Of a stretch of DNA of 8,364 bases, positions 1 through 5,966 are shown piece after piece. The stretch comes from Clostridiales bacterium. Lineage in GTDB: Bacteria > Bacillota > Clostridia > Oscillospirales > Acutalibacteraceae. The notes under the pieces were generated by a model. The model did not search any database, was not told the origin of the DNA, and was given only the letters and a program-made list of their open reading frames with translations. Within the stretch, counting starts at the first letter, position 1. Each line of letters starts with the position of its first letter. The position numbers were made by a program, and so were the translations under genes. Where the stretch lies: assembly GCA_021200075.1 (NCBI GenBank), contig JAJQGZ010000015.1, forward strand, positions 1 through 8,364, given 5' to 3'.

Positions 1-505
1 GGTATATGCCGCTCCGGCGCAAACTCCTCCCATAAATCCGCACAACGACGGAATAAGCTCCACATTTGACATTGACGATTTTATCACGAACAAAGCACCG
101 ATAAACGCAATGCCTATTGCCGCCGCCTGACCCGGTTTGGCCCTTTCTTTAAGGAAAATTGCGGAAAAAATCAGGGTGAAAAACGGGCTCATTTTATTGA
201 GTATCGCCGCATCTGCGGTTGAAGCCATTTGAGTTGTGGTATAGAAATTGCCGATTACGTCCAAAAGTCCCATACTCGAACGCAGAAGATGATATTTAAA
301 ACAACCCTTTTTAGGCAAAAATTTTTGCTTGTTTTTTTAAAAGAGTAATTGTTGCGATAAACAGCGCCACCAAGTTCCTGAAAAAAACCTTTTGTACCGT
401 CGGCACATCGCCCGAAAGGTTTATAAATGTGCTCATTCCGCTGAATGAAAAAGCGGACAGAAGTATACATATTATGCCCTTTGTTTTGTTGTTGATTTTG
501 CTCAT
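1..505 (-). pseudogene. EamA/DMT-family transporter, frameshifted and cut by the window edge
   Basis: The N-terminal half (about 168 residues once the frame is restored) of a drug/metabolite-transporter superfamily permease. The start ATG at 505 opens a Lys/Asn-rich stretch followed by hydrophobic segments and a family-typical region (GDVPTVQKVFFRN, then LVALFIATITLL). The reading frame then hits TAA at 311-313. The adjacent frame continues the family without a break to position 1: LPKKGCFKYHLLRSSMG, then DVIGNFYTTTQMASTADAAI, NKMSPFFTLIFSAIFLKER and KPGQAAAIGIAFIGALFVIK. One extra base explains the break; the T7 run at 332-338 (A7 in the gene) is the best site, because A6 gives an uninterrupted LLKNKQKFLPKKG. 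The ATG overlaps the TGA of the upstream isomerase gene as ATGA, so it is the last visible gene of a coupled operon. EamA proteins are 10-helix membrane carriers, often metabolite exporters; the substrate cannot be told. A sequencing error in the run is the main alternative to a true pseudogene. Confidence 0.85.
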
Positions 506-1281
506 GTTCTTTCTATATATGCCTTGCTTTCTTTAAGCTCAAAATCCACATCGAGCCTGCCTGAATATAGCTCGATAACACAGGTTCCGCCATAGTTCGC
601 TTTTTGCAAAATGTCAAAGAAGCGTTTAAAATCAAAACTGCCTTTCCCCGGCGGCAAGCAGTCGCCGAGGGGAGAATTGTCGCTTATGTGCAGGTGATGA
701 ATTTCGTGCTTAAATTCTTCCAAAAATTCAAAGGTATCCTGATTTGAACGAACGGTCTGCTTGATATCGAACACCATATGAAAGTCGTCGCCGAGTGCGT
801 CCCTCATCTTTTTGCAAAATTCAATGCTTCTGCTTTTAAATCGGCTTACATTTTCCTGGCATACCGTTACGCCCTCACGCTTTCCGACTTCTATAAGTTC
901 GGCAAAGCGTTCAAAATATCTTTCGTCGGGTATCGGTATTTTCGGTTTTTCCACCGCTCCGTGAATTACCACCGTGTCCGCTCCGAGAACGGCGGCGGCG
1001 TGGCAGGTCTTTTCGTATATCCCGATAAAATCATCGTACCGCCTTTTGTAATCGCCGAAAATGCAGGAGCTTTCCAAAAAGCTCGAAAACGGATGAACCG
1101 AAACTATGCTTGTCCCGTAGCCGTCGGCAATGCTTTTTAATTCTTTTGTAAAGCCGTCCTCCAGTTCGCACGGTGCATTCATAAAAACCTCCGCCGTTTT
1201 GAACCCAAGCTTGCAAACTCTTTCAAGTGCCTTTTCCGTTTCAAGCGGATAAAAGCACGCAGTTGACGCTCCTGTTTCCAT
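502..1281 (-). CDS. sugar phosphate isomerase/epimerase-like TIM-barrel protein
   Basis: A 259-residue protein of the xylose-isomerase-like TIM barrel (AP endonuclease 2) family, a normal full length for the stand-alone type. The expected divalent-metal ligand set is visible: E143 in CQENV, D172 in VFDIKQ, H198 in HHLHISD and E237 in CVIELY. H63 (SVHPF) and H107 (VVIHGA) are further conserved barrel-strand residues. Family members are isomerases, epimerases or dehydratases acting on sugars, inositols or related polyols, and a few are endonucleases; the true substrate cannot be assigned here. No signal peptide or membrane segment is seen, so it should be cytosolic. Its ATG shares one base with the TAA of the upstream aminotransferase (TAATG), and its TGA overlaps the next ATG, which implies translational coupling in an aminotransferase, isomerase, transporter operon. 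The gene is intact. Confidence 0.88.
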   Translation of the reverse strand: METGASTACFYPLETEKALERVCKLGFKTAEVFMNAPCELEDGFTKELKSIADGYGTSIVSVHPFSSFLESSCIFGDYKRRYDDFIGIYEKTCHAAAVLGADTVVIHGAVEKPKIPIPDERYFERFAELIEVGKREGVTVCQENVSRFKSRSIEFCKKMRDALGDDFHMVFDIKQTVRSNQDTFEFLEEFKHEIHHLHISDNSPLGDCLPPGKGSFDFKRFFDILQKANYGGTCVIELYSGRLDVDFELKESKAYIERT

Positions 1282-2534
1282 TATCCCAAGAGCCTTTCAC
1301 CACAGGCAAGGCGAACGCATATGCACAAAAGCTCTGCGGCGGTGTCAAGCTCGTCAACAGGCGGATAAGACGGAGCGATTCGTATATTGCTGTCGTTCGG
1401 GTCGATACCGTAGGGATAAGTTGCGCCGACCGTCGTAAGCGTAACTCCCGCTTCCTTGCAGAGCTCTCCGACTCTTTTTGCACAGCCGTGCATAACATCA
1501 AGGCTGATGAAATAACCGCCTTTCGGTTCAATCCATTCGGCTGTTCCGGTGCCTGAAAGCTCATTTTTGAGATGTTTTAAAACAATGTCGAATTTCGGCT
1601 TTAATATCTCGGCGTGCTTTTTCATATGTGCTTTTACACCGTCGGCATTGCCGAAAAACTGTGCGTGACGGTGCTGATTCATCTTGTCATAGCTTATTGT
1701 CTGCGCATTGAGACGCTTTTTGATTGAAGCGATATTTGCGTCGCTTGCGATAACAGCCGATATACCTGCGCCTGGGAATGTTATTTTCGATGTTGAGCAA
1801 AATTCAACAACCATATCCTCGTTGCCGTATTCGGGTAAAATGTCAAATATATTTAAAAGCTTTTCGCCGTCGTCGGATAAATCGTGAACGCAGTAGGCAT
1901 TGTCCCAAATTATTCTGAAATCCTTTGCCGCCGGTTTGAGAGCCGCTATTCTCTTAACGGTCTCGTCGGAAAATGTTATACCCTGTGGATTTGAATATTT
2001 CGGTATGCACATCATACCCTTTACGCTTTCATCCTTTACAAGTTCTTCAACAGCGTCCATATCGGGACCGTTCGGCGTCATTGGTACATTTATCATTTTT
2101 ATTCCGAAATATTCGCATATGGTAAAATGCCTGTCATATCCGGGAACGGGGCAGAGGAATTTAATCTCATCGAGCTTGCTCCAGGGAGTATCACCTGCAC
2201 CGTGGCTGTAGCACTGGCTTACATAGTCAAACATAAGCGTTAGGCTTTCGTTCGGGCCGATAATAACATTTTTTGTCTCAACATCCAAAAGCTCTGCAAA
2301 GAGCTTTTTACAGCTTTCAATACCGTCAAGAATACCGTAGTTTCTCAAATCCGTACCATTATATACAAAGTCCTTTATCTCGTTAATCCCGTTTGAAAGG
2401 TCAAGCTGTTCCTTTCCGGGTTTTCCTCGGCTCATATCAAGCTTGAGATTTTTTGCCTTGAAGGTGTTGTATCTTTCTTCGAGCTGATTTTTTTCATTGA
2501 GAAGCATATCTCTGTTCATTTCCGAATAAAGCAT
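1281..2534 (-). CDS. PLP-dependent aminotransferase, type Ic aspartate aminotransferase-like
   Basis: A 417-residue fold-type I PLP enzyme that matches the atypical aspartate aminotransferase group (type Ic; the Pfam family called alanine-glyoxylate/MocR-like aminotransferase). Landmarks in order: MSRGKPG at 34-40, DLRNYGILDG at 62-71, GPNESL at 93-98 in the phosphate-binding region, CPVPGYDRHF at 128-137, SNPQG at 181-185 with the cofactor-contacting N182, WDNAYCVHDL at 210-219 with D211 and Y214, the Schiff-base lysine K250 in STSKITFPGAG, and the substrate carboxylate arginine R385 in NIRIAPSYP. It probably transfers amino groups between aspartate or a similar amino acid and 2-oxoglutarate in the cytosol. 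The start at 2534 has an AAAGGA ribosome site 10 bases upstream. It is the first gene of its operon, overlaps the next gene by one base, and is intact. Exact amino donor specificity is unknown. Confidence 0.9.
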   Translation of the reverse strand: MLYSEMNRDMLLNEKNQLEERYNTFKAKNLKLDMSRGKPGKEQLDLSNGINEIKDFVYNGTDLRNYGILDGIESCKKLFAELLDVETKNVIIGPNESLTLMFDYVSQCYSHGAGDTPWSKLDEIKFLCPVPGYDRHFTICEYFGIKMINVPMTPNGPDMDAVEELVKDESVKGMMCIPKYSNPQGITFSDETVKRIAALKPAAKDFRIIWDNAYCVHDLSDDGEKLLNIFDILPEYGNEDMVVEFCSTSKITFPGAGISAVIASDANIASIKKRLNAQTISYDKMNQHRHAQFFGNADGVKAHMKKHAEILKPKFDIVLKHLKNELSGTGTAEWIEPKGGYFISLDVMHGCAKRVGELCKEAGVTLTTVGATYPYGIDPNDSNIRIAPSYPPVDELDTAAELLCICVRLACGERLLG

Positions 2535-2594
2535 AGTGTTTGTATCCTTTCTTTTGCGGTGTCCTTTGCGGACAAAGCTGAAAATTCAATTGCT

Positions 2595-2623
2595 ATTTTA
2601 CCACTTTTGCTGCAATATTTCAA
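2595..2623 (-). promoter_or_regulatory. sigma-A type promoter of the aminotransferase operon
   Basis: Read on the minus strand: TTGAAA (2623-2618), a 17-base spacer, then TAAAAT (2600-2595). This is a near-consensus promoter with ideal spacing about 60 bases before the aminotransferase start. A second TATAAT-like sequence lies upstream (about 2625-2630) but has no good -35 partner at the right distance. The short 5' leader contains a weak 5-bp inverted repeat (2560-2574) of uncertain meaning. Confidence 0.65.
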
Positions 2624-2641
2624 TATTATAACAAAACATAA

Positions 2642-2657
2642 TTGCAACTTGTTGCAA
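2642..2657. promoter_or_regulatory. perfect inverted repeat, candidate operator between divergent genes
   Basis: TTGCAAC-TT-GTTGCAA is a 7-bp perfect inverted repeat with a 2-base centre, the shape of a site for a dimeric helix-turn-helix repressor. It covers the -35 hexamer of the rightward promoter and lies about 19 bases upstream of the -35 of the leftward promoter, so one regulator could affect both. No regulator gene is visible in the window. Chance occurrence in AT-rich DNA cannot be excluded. Confidence 0.4.
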
Positions 2658-2670
2658 AATGGTTTAAAAT
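2642..2670 (+). promoter_or_regulatory. candidate promoter of the CAP-domain gene
   Basis: TTGCAA (2642-2647), a 17-base spacer and TAAAAT (2665-2670) form a plausible sigma-A promoter. It would give a 5' leader of about 65 bases before the start at 2743. The -35 lies inside the inverted repeat 2642-2657. The intervening DNA is AT-rich, so other start points (for example near TATTAT around 2700) are possible. Confidence 0.5.
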
Positions 2671-2742
2671 ATGAGATAACACAAATATGGTAAATAAATA
2701 TATTATATCGTTTATCTTAAATCCGTATTTGAGGAGGTCAAT

Positions 2743-3693
2743 ATGATGAAAAGAATATTAAGTGTGATTATGTCAGCCGTTATGCTGGTAACTATGCTTT
2801 GCGGTGTGGGAACAACCGCTTTTGCGCAGGATACTGTCGGCGTAAATATCACCGTAATTTATTCCCAAACCGAGAGCAGGAAGCTGCTTTCAAAAATCAA
2901 TAAACTCAGAACAGGGGACGATGCCTGGTACTGGAACAGCGATAACAAAACCAAAACCGTGCTTACGGATTTGAAAAAGCTGAAGTATGATTATGCGCTT
3001 GAAAAAATCGCAATGCAAAGAGCTGCGGAAATCGCCGTTTATTTTTCACATTACCGTCCAAACGGTCAGGATTGCTTTACGGCTTATGATGATGCGGGAT
3101 ATACTTATACCGCCTGCGGAGAAAATATTGCATACGGCTACACTACCGCTTCTTCCGTACACGCAGCCTGGAGCGAGGAAAGCGCAAAATACTCCGGTCA
3201 GGGTCACCGCAGGAATATGCTTGACAACAGTTATACGGCTGTCGGTATCGGTCATGTTTATTATAACGGAGTGCATTACTGGGTGGAGGAATTTTCCGAC
3301 ACCGTCAACAGCGCCGAATATACCGAGCCGAAAGATTCCAAAACAACCTGCACCGTTTATGCCGATTCCGATTTAGTAAAATATATTCCCAGGGCTTCTT
3401 CCGCTCCGTCAAAGACTTCTGTTAAAAAGTTCACCGCTTCACGCAAGTCTTTCACGGTTAAATATAAGAAAAGCTCCGACGCTTCCGGCTATCAAATACA
3501 GTACGCAACCAATAAAAATTTTTCAAAAAATAAAAAGACCGTTATAGTCAAATCACGCAGTACCACATCAAAAACCGTAACCGGTTTAAAAGCAAAAAAG
3601 ACCTACTATGTCCGTGTCCGTGCCTATAAAACCGTGGACGGAAAAAGGATTTATTCCGGCTGGTCGTCGGTTAAAAAGGTCAAGACAAAATAA
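2743..3693 (+). CDS. secreted CAP (SCP/PR1)-domain protein with C-terminal fibronectin type III domain
   Basis: A 316-residue exported protein. Residues 1-28 are a signal peptide: MMKR, a hydrophobic core, and AFA before Q29 as a signal peptidase I site. A CAP domain spans roughly 40-186, with family landmarks SHYRPNG (H103), GENIAYGY (E127), GHRRNML (H155) and HYWVEEFSD near 178-186. Residues about 217-316 form a lysine-rich fibronectin type III domain (SGYQIQYAT, TVTGLKAKKTYYVRVRAY, SGWSSVKKVKTK) ending right at the C-terminus. No sortase motif or C-terminal membrane anchor is seen, so it is secreted or held by charge on the wall. CAP proteins of bacteria are poorly understood; carbohydrate, lipid or wall binding is proposed for some. 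The ribosome site GAGGAGG sits 6 bases before the first of two adjacent ATG codons. The gene is monocistronic, with its own promoter and a strong terminator, and is intact. Confidence 0.92.
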   Translation: MMKRILSVIMSAVMLVTMLCGVGTTAFAQDTVGVNITVIYSQTESRKLLSKINKLRTGDDAWYWNSDNKTKTVLTDLKKLKYDYALEKIAMQRAAEIAVYFSHYRPNGQDCFTAYDDAGYTYTACGENIAYGYTTASSVHAAWSEESAKYSGQGHRRNMLDNSYTAVGIGHVYYNGVHYWVEEFSDTVNSAEYTEPKDSKTTCTVYADSDLVKYIPRASSAPSKTSVKKFTASRKSFTVKYKKSSDASGYQIQYATNKNFSKNKKTVIVKSRSTTSKTVTGLKAKKTYYVRVRAYKTVDGKRIYSGWSSVKKVKTK

Positions 3694-3713
3694 TATAACA
3701 GGAATATAACAGG
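3692..3713 (+). repeat. tandem pair of an 11-bp unit
   Basis: AATATAACAGG occurs twice back to back, starting inside the TAA stop codon of the CAP gene. The second copy supplies the first bases of the terminator stem. It is most simply a small slippage duplication with no evident function. Confidence 0.6.
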
Positions 3714-3747
3714 ACTGCTTCGTTATTTAAGATGCAGTCCTGTTTTT
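3708..3747 (+). terminator. intrinsic terminator of the CAP gene
   Basis: The arms AACAGGACTGC (3708-3718) and GCAGTCCTGTT (3734-3744) pair perfectly over 11 bp around a 15-base loop, followed by a T run to 3747. It lies 14 bases after the CAP-domain stop codon and separates that gene from the broken membrane-protein gene downstream. Confidence 0.88.
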
Positions 3748-3840
3748 ATAAGCATATTAATTTGCCGTCAATTATTCTGTTTTGCCGCAAACGAACATAT
3801 CATATTATGAATTATATATTTTTGACTGAGGGCGGTAAAA

Positions 3841-4366
3841 TTGAATAAAAAATTATTTTTAACGGAAATTGTCGGATTTATTTTTGTCGGCATTTTGGGT
3901 ACTTTTAGCCATTTTTTCTACGAATAGAGCGGTTACAGCGAGGCAATCGGTATGGTTGCTCCGGTGAATGAAAGCTGCCGGGAGTATTTAAAGCTGCTGT
4001 TTTTCCCGTACCTTATATGGAGTGCGGCGGAGTATTTTATTTTAAACAGAGCGGACGGCGTTTTGTTTTCAAAATCTGTCGCTTCTCTTATAGGTATGAT
4101 AACGATACTCGCATTTTTTATACCTATACCGGCATATCTGGCGAAAGCATAGAGTGGCTTAATATCCTTTCATTTTTTGTTGGAGCAGGCAGTGCTTTTG
4201 CTTTCGACTATGTTTTTATCAAAAGCAAAAAAATTGCTTTTCGCCGTTACGATACGGCAGGGGTTATTTTTTTACCGGGGTTGGCATATTGTTCTTTCTG
4301 TTTACGGTTGCGCCGCCGTTTTTTCCTTTGTTTAAAGACCCGATAAGCTCCGCCTACGGAATGTAG
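3841..4366 (+). pseudogene. DUF6512-like membrane protein, broken by one stop and two frameshifts
   Basis: Three frames read in succession give a 175-residue hydrophobic protein resembling the DUF6512 family of small multi-helix membrane proteins of unknown function. The TTG start at 3841 follows GAGGGCGG and opens NKKLFLTEIVGFIFVGILG. The stop TAG at 3925-3927 falls in FYE*SGYSEA, where a Trp is expected. The frame resumes as GMVAPVNES, then KLLFFPYLIWSAAEYFIL. A missing base in the T6 run at 4114-4119 moves to the frame FYTYTGISGESIEWLN. A missing base in the T7 run at 4267-4273 then restores TGVGILFFLFTVAPPFFP, ending at TAG 4364-4366. After NES the sequence reads CREY; from memory of relatives I expect a Trp there (NESxWEH), suggesting a missense change as well. 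It converges with the PHP pseudogene with almost no gap. The family name is from memory; the gene breakage is visible directly. Confidence 0.82.
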
Positions 4367-4367
4367 T

Positions 4368-5137
4368 TTAATACAGTCGGGATTTTCCTATCAGTTGCGT
4401 AACCTCTTTGATTTTTCTGCCGACTGCATTTACCTCGTGTGCGTCGGAGCCTGTCGAAAAGCTAACCTGAGCGTCTTTAGCCGTGTTAAAAAATTCCTTG
4501 TTTACTCCCAAACCTTTTGATGTGTTCATTTCAAGGAGCATTTTGTTTTCTTTTATGTTTTTGCAAAGCTCGGCATATGTTGGCTTCAAATCGTAATCGG
4601 GGAAAATTGAGTGGCAGCGGATTAAATCCGGGTGAGCGATTATGTCAAATATTGAGCTTTTGACAAGTGAGTTTTCAAGCTCAAGATATCTTTTGTAAAT
4701 TTTGTTTACATCCTTTCCGAGCCACTGATATTTTCGTTGGTTAAATGTCAAGTTGTCAACTCAGTGAACGGAGCCGAGAAGGTAGTCGAAAAAGTTGTCC
4801 TCAACAAGTTTTGCAATCAGATCGGCGTGCTGTTTAAAGCAGCATATTTTCAGCCCGAAAGAAACCTTTATCGGATAATTTCTGCTCCTGATTTTTCTGC
4901 AAGGGATTTAAAATCGTCAAGCTTTCTTGCCTGCTTTGCCTTTGCATCAAACCATTTTCTTTGGTAAGCGTTGTATTCCCTCGCTTCTTTAAATGTCGGG
5001 TGAAAATCAAAAAATCTTATGTTGTGCTCGAGCAGGCATATTTCGTCAAGCCCTGTTTCCTGTGCCTTTGCAATGAATTTTTCAATGCTTTCAACTGTGT
5101 AATCTTCTCTTTCAATATGTATGTGCAGGTCTTTCAT
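4368..5137 (-). pseudogene. PHP-domain phosphoesterase (histidinol-phosphatase-like), broken
   Basis: With the frame restored this is a 256-residue PHP-family metal-dependent phosphoesterase. The N-terminal part shows DLHIHIE (first metal-binding HxH) and LLEHNIRF. The frame then ends in TAA at 4868-4870. One base missing from the T5 run at 4892-4896 (A5 in the gene) lets it continue as EKIRSRNYPIKVSFGL, then KQHADLIAKLVED and DYLLGSVH. A TGA at 4763-4761 replaces the Trp expected in GSVHWVDN, and the rest runs on with TFNQRKYQWLGKDVNKIY, IIAHPDLIR and STGSDAHE. The usual Glu ligand in FGLE is Lys here (FGLK), and two further Trp positions read Cys and Leu. The ATG at 5137 has AAAGGAC upstream. 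Relatives are annotated as histidinol phosphatase or generic PHP proteins; the true substrate is unknown. It has its own promoter-like sequence and faces away from the riboswitch unit. Confidence 0.88.
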
Positions 5138-5190
5138 AAGCGTATGTCCTTTACGGTTTTTTTAAAATTAATGTAAGCAGTTATATGTTT

Positions 5191-5218
5191 ATAATACACA
5201 AGCGGCAGAAAAAGGCAA
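5191..5218 (-). promoter_or_regulatory. candidate promoter of the PHP pseudogene
   Basis: Minus strand: TTGCCT (5218-5213), a 16-base spacer and TATTAT (5196-5191), about 55 bases before the PHP start at 5137. The hexamers match consensus at 4 of 6 and 5 of 6 positions. Moderate support only, as the region is AT-rich. Confidence 0.4.
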
Positions 5219-5261
5219 GTGCAGTAAAAAATGTTAAGCAAAAAATTTGTTCAAAAATTTC

Positions 5262-5290
5262 TTGACAAATTATCAGCCGTGTGTTAAACT
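5262..5290 (+). promoter_or_regulatory. promoter of the M-box/mgtA unit
   Basis: TTGACA (5262-5267), a 17-base spacer and TAAACT (5285-5290) form a strong sigma-A promoter directly before the riboswitch. The predicted transcription start near 5297 falls at or just after the sequence that would form the 5' strand of helix P1, which is unusual and leaves either the start site or the P1 assignment open. Confidence 0.65.
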
Positions 5291-5450
5291 TCGTTTAGAA
5301 TATGAGATTCAGTAGGCGAGGCTACTGTCGGGATATGGGTCGTTGCCGTGAAATTGTGGAGACACAATTAATTGGTTTGAACAGGCTGTATCGTTTCAAG
5401 GTACAGCATAATGCGATTTCACCGCCCTGCGGAGCTAAAACTCAAACGAA
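5290..5450 (+). promoter_or_regulatory. M-box (ykoK) magnesium riboswitch aptamer
   Basis: This non-coding stretch carries the conserved blocks of the Mg2+-sensing M-box RNA in order: TTCGTTT, GTAGGCGAGGCTACTG, an ATA..GTTGCC block, GTGGAGACAC, TTGAACAGG, ATGCGATTTC, and GCTAAAACTCAAACGAA at the 3' end. Helices visible by eye: TTCGTTT 5290-5296 with AAACGAA 5444-5450 (closing P1); CAGTAG 5310-5315 with CTACTG 5322-5327; AATTGTG 5352-5358 with CACAATT 5363-5369 capped by a GAGA tetraloop; GCTGTA 5385-5390 with TACAGC 5402-5407. Its size of about 160 nt fits the class. High Mg2+ folds the aptamer and favours the terminator at 5469-5516, shutting off Mg2+ uptake genes. The downstream gene is an mgtA-type ATPase, exactly the expected client. 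About 13 extra bases lie between P1 and the first internal hairpin compared with the usual layout. Confidence 0.85.
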
Positions 5451-5468
5451 TGTATATGAGCATTATTT

Positions 5469-5516
5469 AAGCTTGCGTATATTCACTGCCGAATGTACGC
5501 AAGCTTTTATTTTTTT
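5469..5516 (+). terminator. expression-platform terminator of the M-box riboswitch
   Basis: AAGCTTGCGTA (5469-5479) and TACGCAAGCTT (5496-5506) form a perfect 11-bp stem with a 16-base loop, followed by the T-rich tail TTATTTTTTT. It starts 18 bases after the aptamer, the normal position for the regulated terminator of a transcriptional riboswitch. The competing antiterminator is not obvious by eye; GAATAT at 5298-5303 could pair with ATATTC at 5479-5484, but that is weak. Confidence 0.85.
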
Positions 5517-5535
5517 CAGAAAGGACGGGCTTGTT

Positions 5536-5622
5536 ATGGATGATAGTTATTGCCGAAGTGGTTTTAATAAAACGATGATTACATATTTTGTCAGCGACAG
5601 ATACCGTTTGCCTGTGGCTTAA
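5536..5622 (+). CDS. possible 28-codon leader ORF overlapping an antiterminator
   Basis: A short ORF starts at ATG 5536, 10 bases after AGAAAGGA, immediately behind the M-box terminator, and stops at TAA 5620-5622. The peptide starts MDDSYCRSGFNK and ends SDRYRLPVA; it has no membrane segment and no run of a single amino acid typical of amino-acid attenuators. Codons 12-16 coincide with the antiterminator strand at 5569-5581, so a translating ribosome would influence the terminator at 5649-5683. By analogy with MgtL ahead of Salmonella mgtA it could be a regulatory leader peptide, but this is inference; it could equally be a chance ORF. Confidence 0.35.
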   Translation: MDDSYCRSGFNKTMITYFVSDRYRLPVA

Positions 5623-5658
5623 ATTCAGTGCGTAAATTTCATCTATAACCATCGTTTT
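5569..5658 (+). promoter_or_regulatory. candidate antiterminator helix ahead of a second terminator
   Basis: AAAACGATGATTA (5569-5581) is complementary at 12 of 13 positions to TAACCATCGTTTT (5646-5658), which contains the entire 5' arm of the following terminator. The two structures are therefore mutually exclusive, the hallmark of an attenuator. The 5569-5573 segment could also form a small local hairpin with GTTTT at 5561-5565. No known riboswitch class is recognised in 5517-5645. Confidence 0.5.
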
Positions 5659-5683
5659 GCAAATGCTTAACGGTGGATTTTTT
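5649..5683 (+). terminator. second leader terminator upstream of mgtA
   Basis: CCATCGTT (5649-5656) pairs with AACGGTGG (5669-5676), 8 bp with one G-T wobble, and is followed by a T6 run at 5678-5683. It lies 27 bases after the short leader ORF and well inside the mgtA leader, so if active it would be a second checkpoint on the transcript that has already passed the M-box terminator. Confidence 0.6.
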
Positions 5684-5790
5684 ATGCCCATTTTTCAAAA
5701 TAACGCCTAAAGGCGATTACATATGCAGCATTGTAAATTTTTATACGCTGTTGCAAAAACGATAAATCTAAAAAGAACGGAGGTAAAAAT

Positions 5791-5871
5791 ATGAACGCAA
5801 AAAGCGACGGTAATAACGAATCAAACGCTCGACAAACAAACACTGCGCAATTTATGCGTTCGTGTTTTTAA
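5791..5871 (+). CDS. 26-codon small ORF before mgtA, possibly a frameshifted small membrane protein
   Basis: ATG 5791 follows an excellent ribosome site (ACGGAGG, 7 bases before the start) and reads MNAKSDGNNESNARQTNTAQ before stopping at TAA 5869-5871. The polar N-terminus is followed, in the -1 frame, by a hydrophobic stretch (AIYAFVFLTVVIFG at about 5841-5882, then LICSVLLKII). Loss of a single T from the short runs around 5851-5853 or 5865-5869 would account for the break. That suggests a former small membrane protein made just before the ATPase. The product is not recognised. The -1 frame runs on into mgtA from a GTG at 5862, but that codon lacks a ribosome site. The small ORF ends 95 bases before the mgtA start. 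Confidence 0.45.
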   Translation: MNAKSDGNNESNARQTNTAQFMRSCF

Positions 5872-5966
5872 CCGTCGTTATATTTGGGCAAGGAGATGTA
5901 TATACTTGCCGTTTGATTTGTTCCGTGCTTTTAAAAATTATCAATAATTTACGGAGGCACAAATCA

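Noticed and set aside
3925..4763. Alternative genetic code (TAG or TGA read as Trp)
   Set aside because: Intact genes use TGG for Trp and TGA as a stop, and the same genes also carry frameshifts and missense changes.
5302..5622. 106-codon open frame across the riboswitch
   Set aside because: It runs through the M-box helices and terminator, so the coding appearance is incidental; only the last 28 codons have their own start and ribosome site.
5862..5966. GTG 5862 as the start of the ATPase, adding 35 residues
   Set aside because: There is no ribosome site before it and the added sequence is not MgtA-like. ATG 5967 has CGGAGG at good spacing and a typical N-terminus.
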